64,000 bases of DNA, taken from positions 4,748,731 through 4,812,730 of the forward strand of contig OX419346.1 in assembly GCA_948470475.1 (NCBI GenBank), in the 5' to 3' direction. The stretch comes from Galaxea fascicularis. Lineage: Eukaryota; Cnidaria; Anthozoa; Scleractinia; Euphylliidae. Below, piece after piece: positions 28,367 to 63,090 of the stretch; within the stretch, counting starts at the first letter, position 1, and every line of letters starts with the position of its first letter. Made by a program: the position numbers and the translations under genes. The notes beneath the pieces were generated by a model. That model made no database searches and was not told the DNA's origin. It saw only the letters and a program-made list of their open reading frames with translations.

Positions 28367-28738
28367 GAAAACAGTGAACGCTTTCCATTTGAATAAAATA
28401 ACCGGTGAGCGTTTTCTGCCTAATGGAATAGCACAACCGCTTTAGCGCTTTTCATTCGTGTGGAAAAAACGGTGAAATTTTTCAGACAAATGGAAAAGTA
28501 CAAGTTTCTCCGGGTTTGGGAGCAACAGACCGCGCGTTTTTATGAAGGAGCGTATTTCCAGTGTGATGAGGCAAATGGTTCAGCGATATTCCGGTCATTT
28601 CGGTAAAAACGAGAAAAGAGGAATACATTTGAAGGTATTCCTTTTTTTCAATAAATTTCCGGCGGGAAGGACTGCTCCATTACTTTGTTGTCTCACCGGA
28701 ACAACCGGTATTTCCATGCAAAAGGAAAGCGCTCAGTG
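28367..28738. mobile_element. inverted-repeat element, about 370 bp
   Basis: Left end AGTGAACGCTTTCC…TTTGAATAAAATAACCGG faces right end CCGGTATTTCCATGCAAAAGG followed by AAAGCGCTCAGT. The interior repeats GGAAAAC/GGTGA-type motifs; no gene. Boundaries are approximate. Confidence 0.5.
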
Positions 28739-31524
28739 TCTTCTGCAGCCAGCAAAGCTATTTTTCCACAGCAATAGAAGAGAACTTTAGAAAGTTGGCC
28801 CATTTTTTTCACCTTAAGTGGCAATCCATTTTAATCTTGCATTGCCTTCCCAAGGCTTATAGTTTTCTTTGCTAAACTTTGCAAAGAATTTAAAACCCAA
28901 AAAAACATGTGCTTTTATTTTCTTTCAATGTAATTTTCAGCTTTTCAAATAACTATTTAAAACTCCTGACAAAGCTCCTTTAGGTCCTCAAAACAGTGAA
29001 ATCATGTCACATCATGTCATGTCACATCTGAATAGAAAGAACTCCCAAGTTTAAAATCGACACTGGTTATTAAGCGGCTGTTAGTCAAGCCAAATACGCC
29101 GCACCAGTTTATCCCTTCGATTTTAAGATTTATGGAAAAACAGATCAAAGGAACGAAGGAACATTCCCTTAGTTCATTTTAGTTCAGAATCATCCGTACT
29201 AAATTTATTGAACGTGCTCTTTGAGCTCTGTCAGTTGCAACTACAAACACAATAGATCGAGTTTGGGTATTATTTGTGGACAATGCAATTCCAAATTTTG
29301 TCAGGAGTATCCCCAGTTGCAATTTCTGCAAGGGAGAGAGCTAGGAGTAGTGGGGGAAGGGGGTGCGTTAGGCTTCGTGGGTGGGGACGGACAGTCATTT
29401 GTATTTTGGCCCAAAAAATGAATAACAAAATAAAATAAATATACTGTTCAATAACCTTAGCCGCATTGTCTACTTTCCGTTATAGTAGACCCAAGAGTTT
29501 TGTAATTGGCAGTAATTCAGTCATGATAACAAAATATTATCCTCTAGGGTCGAGAGGTAAATATTCTCTTGCGAGCCTTCGTAACATCTTGCTCTTCAGC
29601 ACTAACCTTCAGCGTTTGAGTGGAAAATACATTCTTGGCATTTCAGACGGTTATCGTTACTATATTTAGAGGCACAGCATAATAGAATGGTATAAGAAAG
29701 GCAATATTAGAAACTTCCTTTAAGAAAATAATTCAGAGAATATCTATGGTAAATTTAGTTACAGGATGTGGAGCAAATATTATCACATTGTATTGCCTAG
29801 AAATTTAAAGAATGTAATGTTAGAACTAAACGATAGGAGTTGCTGCATCGGGTTTTCAGTCCTTTGTTTGTATTTACCTTTTGGTATTGTTGTGCATTAT
29901 ATATATATTAACCACAATTCTAAATTCAGTTATCACTTACTGCAATTTTTCATGTTCATAGATGCTTGTTGGTAGCTATCAGTTTGTCGCTGTTTATTTA
30001 TTTGCATGATTTCAGAACTCCTTATCGTTTTTGATGTTCAGAATTCCTGGCGTAATTTGACCAATATGGCCAGTAAATCTTCGGCGTAACCTTCACTTAC
30101 GTAGCGAAGAAGGAAGTGCAAAACACGGATTCATCTGAGGTCTGCCAAGTTCGTCCTCCGACGATTGTCTCACCCACATCGCATTTAAACATTTGTGCAG
30201 TTTATTCACTAACAACCACATATCGTGAGTTCAGCGCATCTTAAAAACACGTCGGCATATACTGGGTCCGTCCGACCCCTATCCCATCTCAAAACCACAA
30301 CGCCACTTAAGAGCCGATAGACAGTTGAAATCTGTATTGTGGTACTTTCCTTCAGCATCGAAAGGAGCCTTCTTGAATTCAAACCCAGTCGTCTCAGAAG
30401 GTTATTTCAACAATGTGTATGTTCGGGAGAAAGGATAACGTACTATGACGAGGCTCGTTGTCAAATATTATCGTTACGTTGCGAAATGTTCTATTTTCTA
30501 CTATTTCATTCCAGTCGCATTGTGTCAAAAGAGACTTCAAGCACCGGCAACGGCAACGGCAACGGCAACGTGGATACCGAGGGGAAGACTGTGGAGGCAA
30601 CGCGGTTGAAAGGCGAAATTATAAACGTTTATAAGCACTTGCCAAAACCTCAGCGGCGACGGCAACTTTTCTAGGTTGCTGATTAGCTTCCATTTCATCG
30701 TTGTCTTCTTAAAGGCGGCCAGAAATCATCTTTTCATTATTCATTACGAAGGCGGGTGATAGATAACGAGGAATGTTTACTGTTATGACATAAAGAAGTC
30801 ATCAAATCCTGACAACAATTTTTATCAGTGTTTCGGCTTCGATGAACAAGAAGACAAATGTCTATCGGAATTTCGTTTCCATAAACAAGATATGCCATTC
30901 CTTGCTGAGGTACATCAGTTTGATTTATTAATTTTTAAGTCAGAATACATGAAGAGAAAGATCAGAATAAAATGAAATAAAGGCCCAATTTGACGTTGTT
31001 GTTGCTTTGGAACTCGGCCCAGACAGCGAACATACACTATAAAGTACTGAATTTTCTTGTCAAATTATTCCAATGAAGTGATAACTGCGTACTTTATCTG
31101 CCTACTTAATAAAACTTTAGTTGTGAAAATAAGATCAGACGTCCTTTACCTTTAGAAAAGGATAAAGGCCACATGGAATTTCATTCAAAGCAGCCCGATC
31201 AATTTGCTTCAGCCTTGATTTATACATTTCGCTTTACAGCAGCCACTAGAGTTTAATCCCTAAATGTCTGCAAACAAAAATACCCGTAAGTTACCTTAAA
31301 CTATAACTAAAGGTTACTGCGTTGTCAAATACAAAGAATTTCGAAGAAAGGCCTAGGGAAATGGGATGTCATTTCAATCTCACGTTTTCACAAGACAGTG
31401 AAATCCTACTTCTCACGTTGCGAAGTGACGGCAACGCCAAGGCAGACATGCGCATTAGATAAATTGGGTTTTCCCAATGGCCTCTCCCGTCGCCGTCGTC
31501 TTTGACGTTGTCGGTGCTTTAAAA

Positions 31525-31896
31525 GGGAGCTTAAGCAGCGACGACGGCGACGGCAACGAAAACCTCATTCCAAAATATAACTTCTCGTTTTGTAACTTTT
31601 TCGCGATTATCATTATTCTAATTTGTTTGACATGAAAAATGCTGGCTGACTGTCCAGGGTCTAAATTACTGTGAACGGTGTTAAAGCAAAGAAAACAAAA
31701 GAAAAACTTGCCGTCATGCCCTCACGTTCTCGAGAAAACCTAAAATTTGGTCATTTCACGTTGTTGTTTTGCAGAGGACGGCAAAAGAAATGTACCAAAA
31801 TGTAAAACGCCCGTGCAGGGCGATTCTTTTTACCCATTAAACCTATTGTTTTGTGGCGTTCTCGGTGCCGTTGCCGTCCTCGTTGCTTAAGCTCCC
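31525..31896. mobile_element. MITE family with GACGGCAACG ends, copy 3 (complete)
   Basis: The best copy: GGGAGCTTAAGCAGCGACGA at the left end and its inverted form CGTTGCTTAAGCTCCC at the right, with GACGGCAACG inside each end. Flanks are TAAAA and TAAAG, so the target duplication is uncertain. Confidence 0.75.
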
Positions 31897-33810
31897 TAAA
31901 GCATCTAAATAAAGGTAAACCTGGAAGCAGTTCACTAAACCGCTGCACGTATCGGCCCTTAGGAACCGAAGTACAAGGAACAAAGCACATGTTTTCCTTA
32001 TATTGCTTATGTTTTTGTTGCAAAATCCAATAAAAGGAAATACGTTTTCGATCGCTTAGTTAACCGCAAAGCATATTACCGGACCTTTGAGATCCCAGTA
32101 CAGAGGAAAAACTACTTCTAAGATCCATTGCTTGGGGCAAACTTCTTTTGACGGCAAACACCGCTTCCCGTCTGTTAACCTTGTTGGTTTTATTCTCTTT
32201 TTTGTCGATTCCCTCCAGCCGGGCTTTTGCGCATTCCCATCTTTTTTTTTCCATCAGTATCCGCAGTGTTCAGGTTTAAATTGAAAACCAGTGGGGAAAA
32301 CATCTCGATCTGGGTAAGAAAAGGCATCGAACGGACGTGTATCTCTCTTCCAGGGGTTTCTTAATTGTTTAATTCAAATCGCGAAAAATGCCAACTTTAG
32401 CGTCTGTGTACAGTTGTTGCTATATATTTTGATCTAGCCAAAATAGATGGAAAGCTAGACAAATTATTATTTCATTTCCACGGCTTGTTTCTTCGGCTAA
32501 TATTTACGTACTTCTACAATCATGAACAAAGGATTTATTCTGATCGTTAACAGTAATTATAACTCCTGCGACATTTGATGTCAGATTAAGAGAATAACCC
32601 CTTAAGTGAATACAGAAAGACGAAGTTTAGTGTTGGCCTATTCTACAATATCAGGATTTTTTAATTATTAATAAAAATACTTTATTGAGGTCATTGAAGA
32701 CGAGGAAAGCATTGCACGGAGTTGTGCAATAACTGCCTAAAACACAGGCGATAAATATGTGCAGTAATCAACTTACGAGATTCGTTATTTCTTAATGAAA
32801 AACTGTCTGATATCCCACCTACCAGTCTATGGGACGTGGAGGACTGGAAAAGTAACATGTTTGAGGACGTTTAGCTTTCATCAACACTTAAAATGCTCTT
32901 GATAATGCTCTTTCACCTTCCGTGAAAGTCATGGTATCAGGCGAGCTAAAGCACTTTCTACAAACGTTTCCCACGGTTGTAGATACAGCAGCTTAACTGT
33001 AGTTAATTTAACAAAAAACCCTTTCGTAATTAAGCAAAATAACTCATTGTAACATCTCTTAGGAAATGGGAAAACTTAAACAAAGCGACCGGGAACCTTT
33101 CCCACGAGAAGTTCAAATCTGATATTGGACGCTACTTGCACAAGTTCACGCAATTCTCGGCGAATATTTTCTACAGGCACGTGTCATAGAAACTTATCTG
33201 TTAAATTAGTTATGTAGCCTGATATCACCGCAAAAAGAAAAAAAAAAAGGAAGAAGTCCGGGACCATGGGAAGCGAAATACTTTACTCTACTTGCACTGA
33301 TCTTGTTGCCACGCATTTAAAAGGAAAGAGCATATTATCCGGCAATGTTTTATGTTGTGGGCTAATCAACCGTGAACGACTGAATTTGAAGACAATAGAG
33401 CTCATGTGTAATCAAATTAAAAAAACATTGGGTCGTTTAACCCTTGCAAACTGCACTAAGTTCAAGAAATACTTGACTTACTGCTGCGTTAGAAAATAAT
33501 ATTTTCTTTCCCCCATTGTAAACTCTGCGGGTTCTTGCTTTTCAATATAGGTGAGGCTTTCAAGTTTATCACTCAGTATCGCTTCGGACTGATTAATTAA
33601 GGATGTGACGAACTGTATTACGTCACTTAAATTTGCACTTGAATGAGGCCAGGGGATGCGACCGGGCCGAGTACAAAACAAGAGTAGTTTAATGCTTGCT
33701 CATTTAAGCCCCGTGAGGCAACCTAAGAAAACAAAAAGGAAAGAGCGCCGAACACTGAAGTCGCTCTGCAAATGTTGTTATATTTAGGAACAAACCTCTG
33801 CAAATCTAGG

Positions 33811-56794
<22,984 letters not shown>

Positions 56795-57437
56795 AAGCAC
56801 TACAAGTGAAAAGCAAATACAGTGTTAGGCTTCCCTTCCACATCCTCATTTGTCAATATTATCAGCTCTCGCTATCTATATTACTACTTTTGCTGTTGCA
56901 GGATTTTGTGTATAGCCGCCGTCCTTAATCTGATGTCAAGACACGAGGAAAGCTGAGCTCTTTCATACTTTCACAAAAGAAGATAACCCAAGAGGCACAA
57001 GATGTGTGTTCCACAGTTAGAATAGAAAGTTGTTTCAACAAAAGAATGCCCCATAGTGATCTTGGGACAGCATAAAAGCAAATCAGAAGAAGTTTACTTC
57101 GTAAGCCTTCGCGCATTTCCCATATTTCCTTCCTCTGTCATCATTCGGTTGCTTGTTATCATTCCGCGTGCTTAAGAAAAAGAGGTTAGTTCAGTTTTTG
57201 TTAGGCTGGTCAATTTAGTCTTCAATCTTTCACTTGTTAATATACAAACCATTTTGCTGGTTCGTACTGGGAAACGGCTAGAAGTAGGCTCTCATTTCTT
57301 GAAAAGGCAATAAAACGAGAGCAAAGACTGAAAAAACAGCAAAACAACTATGTTTAGCTACCTCAGTACAGTTGACGTGTGATATAGAAAAGAGATATCT
57401 GTAAAGCTTTTTTTGTGAAAAATGAAGATCGACGGAG

Positions 57438-57555
57438 CATGTGCTATTGCTGTTGCTGTACCGTGCTTGTTGCTGTTGCTATTGCCGTTTTCGTTGCTGT
57501 GCCGTGCTTGTTGCTGTTGCTGTTGCCGTTCTCATTGCTGTGCTGTGCTTGTTGA
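57438..57555. repeat. tandem GTGCTTGTTGCTGTTGC repeat
   Basis: About three imperfect units of CCGTGCTTGTTGCTGTTGC with GTTGCTGT spacers. A 102-codon frame through it (Leu/Cys repeats) is not credible as a gene. Confidence 0.75.
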
Positions 57556-60045
57556 ACCCATTGTCATTTTCTCGAGATTAAATTTGCCCCCAAAACACAT
57601 GGCACAGCAAGGTGAGGATTGCATCAAAGAACTCCAAAAGATATCACTTAGACGACAAAAGTTAGGTACTTTTTTAGATATTTTTGGTGAAAACTTGGCA
57701 CAGAGGGCGCATGTTCTATCGAGCTTTTAGTGTGGGATTAGAGCAAATTACACTTTTAATATATTGATAGAATTGAATTTTGTAAGTAGGTATACTAATT
57801 TTAAATAAAATCAGGTGTGTTTATTTCAGCCCTACGAATGACAGCACGTAACAAACGTAACAAACTTAACCTACATATCGATCTCATTTTCTCAGTTTAA
57901 TGAAATACAGCAATAAACTGTGGCTTTCGGTCCCCTGATTAAAGGCTCGAACTTGACTTCCCTTCGAGTTTAAATGTTTGATCTCATCGATGCCAGGACA
58001 GAAATGGTGACCCTGAAAACAAGGGTGTTCTAGGACAAGATGTAACCCAACAACTGAATACAAAAAAAAGAAGGGCAGGGAATGGGAGATATAAGCGCGC
58101 GACAGATAAACGACACACCTGTTATTTCCTGTGCATACTATCAACTGTTCGAATAATCTCTAAGTATTTGAATTCATCTCGTGCGGTGTATGTCAGGGAT
58201 TAACTTTTTCAGTGTTACTTTTTTGGAAAATCTTAAGAAACTTTTTTCCTCCGTTGTGACACTGCACAAATGTAACTCCCTCCATGAAACAGCAACTTCG
58301 CGCTCAATTATTGGATATAAGATATACGCTGTTTAATCTTCCGAAGACGGTGCAACTCGGCACAACATAACTCGGTCAAAGCTATGATTACAAATAAGTC
58401 ATTATTATAATTGTTATTCATGAGATAGTGGAAAAATAGTAAAAAAAAAACCGTTCGTCGACATTTCTGGGTGTCAACACTGACACCTTTTCGTCTTCTT
58501 CAAAACCAATAACGAATCAAAACCGCGTGACCTCGATCACGTGTATTTATTTATGAAAGTGGTGAAACATGTCTTGTAACAAGTCGAGCACCCATCGTGC
58601 CGGACATTGTTCTATGGGCATAGCATGTATTTGTAGGTTATGTATACGAGGCAGCTTAAAGTACCAGCTACCTTCTAGCTTAACTATATTGTTTTCAGCG
58701 AAAGCGTATTTAGCGATCCTCCTTTACCAGAGATCATATTGTCTTCAAATAACAATGCGTCCACAGTCTTGGTACTTTGATTTTCATACCTTGGTTCAGT
58801 GCGTACTGATGAATTAAAACTGAAAGCAACGATAAAAACAATTACTTGTCTTCGTTTCACGTTATGCGACGCTGAAACAGTTTTGTTTAAATCATTTATT
58901 GATTAATACAAACGCCAACTACAATGCAGTTTGATAAATCACAGTATAACGCTCAAACAGTTGATAAAGACACCAGCCAGGTTTGAAGGAAAAGTGTAAG
59001 GTAACGAGTAATTCGTTAATTTTGTCATTACATTTTTTATCCCATGGTGCTATAGGCATGGGAATGTATTCGTTCCTTCACTAGTTCGTCGAGTTCGCGC
59101 CTGAGTCCGTCCGTCCCCCCTTTCATTCATCCATTCATCACTTAAGAAGGGCGTTACAAGTAAATGCCTTTACTTTTCAGTACTTTTTCTTAAATATCTC
59201 GTCAGCATTTAATTGAATCGAAAAATGGCTTCCTCAGGCTGGAGACCTTGATACAGCAATAAATGTTTGAGAATGTTTGGATTAGTTTTGGAATGTTTGG
59301 AAGGAAGAATTGTCAAAGTGGAAAATGCTGGATTAGAAGGTGGTTGAAAATTAAAATTTTAAATGACTTATTAGTAGACGAAGGTCAGACAGTCCGCCAC
59401 CACAACAAGATTCCCCTGACCCCGTTAGCGGACTAACCGGTTTGTGTGTATACCCTGTTATACCTTTCTTTCTTGCAATCTCAACTCACCCCATTTTCCC
59501 CAGATTTCTCCTTTCAATTTCCCTTAATTCGTTCGCTAGTTTGTTCATTCGCATCGTTCATTCGTTCGTACGTGTGCCCGTTCGTTTTATTTCATCTATT
59601 TGTTCGTTCGTTCATTTCAGCTAGTCAGTCAGTGAGTCGCTTGTCTATTAGCTTCTTAGTTCACACACAGAAATAGTAAACCAGTAGTACTTAACGAACT
59701 GAACTGGGTCATTCCGACCTAAATGACAGTGACTTCTTACCCACGGGAAAAAGGGAGGGCCACTTAGTGGAAAGTAGTCATGCCTTTAACTGGTGTACAC
59801 GATTCTAGCTCCCACAAGTCATTTAGTCACTAAGTCCCACAGCAAATACATTTTCAGATCACTATGCTTATTGCCCTCTTGGGAACAACAAACACATTTA
59901 ACAACCGAAAACTCATGCGAACTATCGGAGTGGACGAGCATTTTTGGCCAACTTCAGACTTGAAGATAAAAGGAATTCAAAACGCGTGGAAGGTTATTCG
60001 TGGGCATGGCTCGACTGTTTGTCGATCAAGTGGAACAATTGCTTG

Positions 60046-60195
60046 ATTTCACTCACGTGACAAGGCGGCCATGTTGGTGATCAAAACAACACAATTTTGT
60101 TTTGCAGAATTTGCATAAAAAATAAAGTTTATTTCCCAGCAGAGAGACAGGCTACTGTTCTTGACTATCGACATGGCTGCCATGACGTCACGTGC
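60046..60195. mobile_element. CGTGACGTCA-ended MITE, copy 5 of 5
   Basis: TCACTCACGTGACAAGGCGGCC left end and GGCTGCCATGACGTCACGTG right end. The interior is diverged from the other copies. Confidence 0.6.
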
Positions 60196-60248
60196 AATCC
60201 AGCAATGGGCGACATGTACTACGCATAAACAATAATTATGCCAACAAA

Positions 60249-61795
60249 TTATTGGTTCTTGTTAAATTCGCTAACCTGGCGATCAAACTGTACTTCAGCG
60301 TAAACTGTGCCATCTTCAAAGTTAAATATCTCAAATCCATCTTCTCTCAACTGGTCATTTGTCACTTTAGAGTAGATAACTTCTTTTCCTCGTTGGCGTG
60401 TCTGAACCGCTTCCACAATGGAATAGCTCGGGCTACCTTTCCTATTTGCAAGCAGCTTCACTTTCGACTGTTGATGATATCGTCCAATTTCTCCGTCATC
60501 CATGGAAGCGATACCTCTTTCCAAGAATTCGATTCGAGGGCGGGATTGTTCGGCTCCCCGAGAAGTTTCGGATGATTCATGTCTTCTTCCAATTCCAAAG
60601 CCCAAGGACTGTTGATTGGTCTGCTGCACACCTATTCGATCATCTCACGATAGACGGCACCAAGTTCGTCTGCACTTTTGGAGCGTGTTATTTCTTGTAG
60701 GCGGGTACGAACTTGTGGTAAATGCCCTGGCTCCATTAGAGGCCATTCCTGGGATCTGCTCGACGTGAGACAATACTCTGATTAGGCTGGATTACCAGCC
60801 GTTCAACGAAAAAATTAGCCAATCTACTCGAAAGTATAGCAAAGCCGGAGGGGACTAATGGGCGGAAATCGAATTTATATTCTGCCGCGAACCCTAAGGA
60901 TTAATTAACTTGGTCCAATTATCAAACTGGACACATTAAATTCCTGGATCTCGCGGGCTCCGCTCGCCCCAGACCATACTCGACAAGCTCGGGTCGCCAG
61001 TTTCTTTTTCTTTTTTTTTTCTTTTGCTGCGATAACGCAATCTGGAGGCTGCTCACTGGTTACTTTGGACCAAGCGCTAAAAATGTATCTTAGATTATGA
61101 CTGTTGTGACGTACGCGCTTTTAAAAAGTTCCGTTTTACCCACACTCACTTAACAAGATTCTCCAGATTAATCCACCCTGTTGACTAGTTTTTGGTTGTC
61201 GAAGTAAACGCTATTTTTGAGAGGACAGAATGCCAAAATGAACAATTCTAATTAAATCTGAATGGAGTCCATTTGGAAAATTTGGGAGAGAAGCCAAATT
61301 ACTCACTAACTCAGTTAAAAGAATGGTAAATTTGGGATTTTTAGCGGCCGACAATACAACCGTTTCCTGCTTGATCCAGCGTGGCAATAAAATCACAAAC
61401 ATTGGGAGAGGGAGACAAGCCATATTACTTACTAACTCAATTGAAATAATTGAAAAAAATGGTAAAATTGGGATAATTAGCGACAAGCAATACGATTGTT
61501 CCCTGCATGGCAATAAAACGGTTACCACAAACCTAGCAAATCCTCTATTTACTGATCCAGTGCATTCCACAGGTTCCTTTCCGTGTAGGTTTTGTTCCCT
61601 ATCATCACTAACTATTACCACAGGTTCGCAGGTGGCTCGAGCTCTTCTCTTCCTTTCAACAAGTGACTTGTATCCAGTTGCGAGTAAGCTCGCCGCGGCC
61701 TCTTCAGAGTAGACTGGACTCTGAACGAACGCATTCGACAGACCCGGGGCCACTGCCACCCGATTCTTCGGTTTCGACTTCGAATTCAATGACTC
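60249..61795 (-). pseudogene. coadhesin-family tail fragment, frame-disrupted
   Basis: Two minus-strand exons match the last two exons of the coadhesin-like gene. Exon 61795–61533 starts, after TTGGGTAG, with a frame reading VIEFEVETEES (partner VIQFGIETDET). It then needs a frame change to read PVYSEEA … ERKRRARA (partner PTYSEDV … ERRKRTKS). It leaves in phase 2, as its partner does. Exon 60755–60249 starts SQEWPLMEP (partner SQEQLVESP), has RSKSADEL (partner RTQSADEL), meets TAG at 60632, and continues in another frame to DQLREDGFEI … TVYAEVQF (partner GQLREEGFQEI … PIYQEITF). No span or ectodomain exon is seen upstream. It is most likely a truncated duplicate; assembly indels could mimic this. 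Confidence 0.6.
61276..61541. repeat. two-copy direct repeat, about 130 bp each
   Basis: Both units contain GGGAGAG…AAGCCA…ATTAC(T/–)TACTAACTCA(A/G)TT, then ATGGTAAA…TTGGGAT, GCGAC/GACAA, ACAAC/TACGA, GCGTGGCAATAAAA/GCATGGCAATAAAA. It lies in the intron between the two tail exons and slightly overlaps the edge of exon 61533. Confidence 0.6.
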
Positions 61796-63090
61796 CTACC
61801 CAAACAAACAAAGGTCAAATTATTAACAATAAATGATGACGTAATTTTCTAAAGATAAGCACATCAAATTTACACTGATACTCCACCTTTCTTTTCTCAG
61901 GAACTACGGTTAAACCTCAGGCTTTCATTTACAACAAAAGTATCTAAATAAAATTATGTGGGATTATCATTCGTTCGTTAAATCATTCGTTGATTGCTTG
62001 GTTGATTCTTCCGTGAGTCTGCCCACTCGTCCATTCGTTCGTTCCGGTTCATTTATTCATTCATAAGCATGATCAGTAATTCTCAAGTATACCTAATGCT
62101 TCCTTCATGTTCATGCACAGGCGGCCCAGACGTTGTTTGTGATTTACATACGTGACAGTATTGAGCCATTTAAGAGAATGTGTAAAAATTGTTCAAAAAT
62201 CGCCCTAAATTCAACTTGTAGTCAAGGATTTAACTAAAAGAAGTTTACCTCAGTCTGCGCTTGTGTTATTTTGAAGTCTTTGTGGCAGCTGAGTCGTTCT
62301 AAAGTCGTTCTAAAGCCATTTTGACGATTTAAACTTTTCCAGGTTTGCTTCCCAGTAAAGAGAAACGAAAGGCTGGCAACCTGGTCGGACGACGGTTCGC
62401 ACTCGAAGTTCCATAAATTCCACTAAAATGCTCGGAGCTCGCCAAAATTGCCTCACGGCAGCCGTCGACAATTCTTCTTTCTAGTTGCTTCGCCTCGGAT
62501 TCCACGTTTTATCCTATCCGCCCGAAAAACGCTCCTTTTCGAGCGCTGGCTGCCCATTTCGGCTTCGTCTCGATCCGTAAACTTGCAGAATTTGCAAAGT
62601 GGGTCTTTACTTTTCGGGCCGCGTGGAATTTTAAGTGGACTTCTGCGTTTCTTGTAGAGTCAAAATACGTTGTTTTCATTGCGCATTTTTTGATGTTCGG
62701 GTACAAACATAGAAATAATATAAGTTATTTATTTCTATGTTTGCATGCATGAGAAGCTTTGTTAGAAAAAGAAATCTCACCAGGAAAAATTCTAATTGTT
62801 ATACTTCCTGTTGCTTTTAATATTTCCCACTTCTTCGGTCCCGCTTTCTGCCGGCCGGCACGCATTCAAATTAAGGTGATCCCATACAGTTTGGCAAATT
62901 AATTTAATATCTCCAGACAATTCTTAATTTCAAATTAAAAGACCCACATCAAGTTGCATTGATAGTTACCTGACAGGAGCTCACGCAAGCGAAATGTGCT
63001 GTAGGTATAAACAAGAACAACCATCAGATGTAATTATTACTTCCATGGCATGGTAGTGGACCTGATAAGCAGAACAAACAAAACCCAATT
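61796..63090. other. region between the tail fragment and the GPCR
   Basis: 62390–62640 is richer in CG than its surroundings and contains an open frame of 65 codons on minus (62706–62509) with no known motif. It may be the promoter region of the GPCR or a remnant exon. The rest shows nothing. Confidence 0.4.

Larger units (their letters stand above)
24317..33810. other. 9.5-kb intergenic region
   Basis: Contains 3' untranslated sequence of the discoidin gene, two GACGGCAACG-type MITEs (24408, 31525), a palindromic element (28367), and a possible alternative exon (27495). Overlapping open frames at 26101–26648 (169 codons on minus, 99 on plus) show no recognisable motif. A TATAAAAG at 25783 has no gene visibly attached. 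I see nothing else. Confidence 0.55.
56795..60248. other. 3.5-kb intergenic region with 3' UTR
   Basis: Holds the coadhesin-like 3' untranslated region up to about 57320, a GTTGCTGTTGC repeat (57438–57555), a degenerate TTCGTTCG/TTCATTC repeat (59526–59630) and a MITE at 60046. No other gene was recognised. Confidence 0.6.

Noticed and set aside
33772..33810. Upstream ATG as start of the coadhesin-like protein
   Set aside because: It would place 13 residues before the signal peptide; the ATG at 33811 gives a normal signal sequence.
57422..57730. 102-codon Leu/Cys-rich frame
   Set aside because: Runs through a GTTGCTGTTGC tandem repeat and matches no family I recognise.
61211..61532. Extension of the minus-strand frame beyond the tail exon
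   Set aside because: It goes past the donor that matches the homologous exon end and through a tandem repeat.
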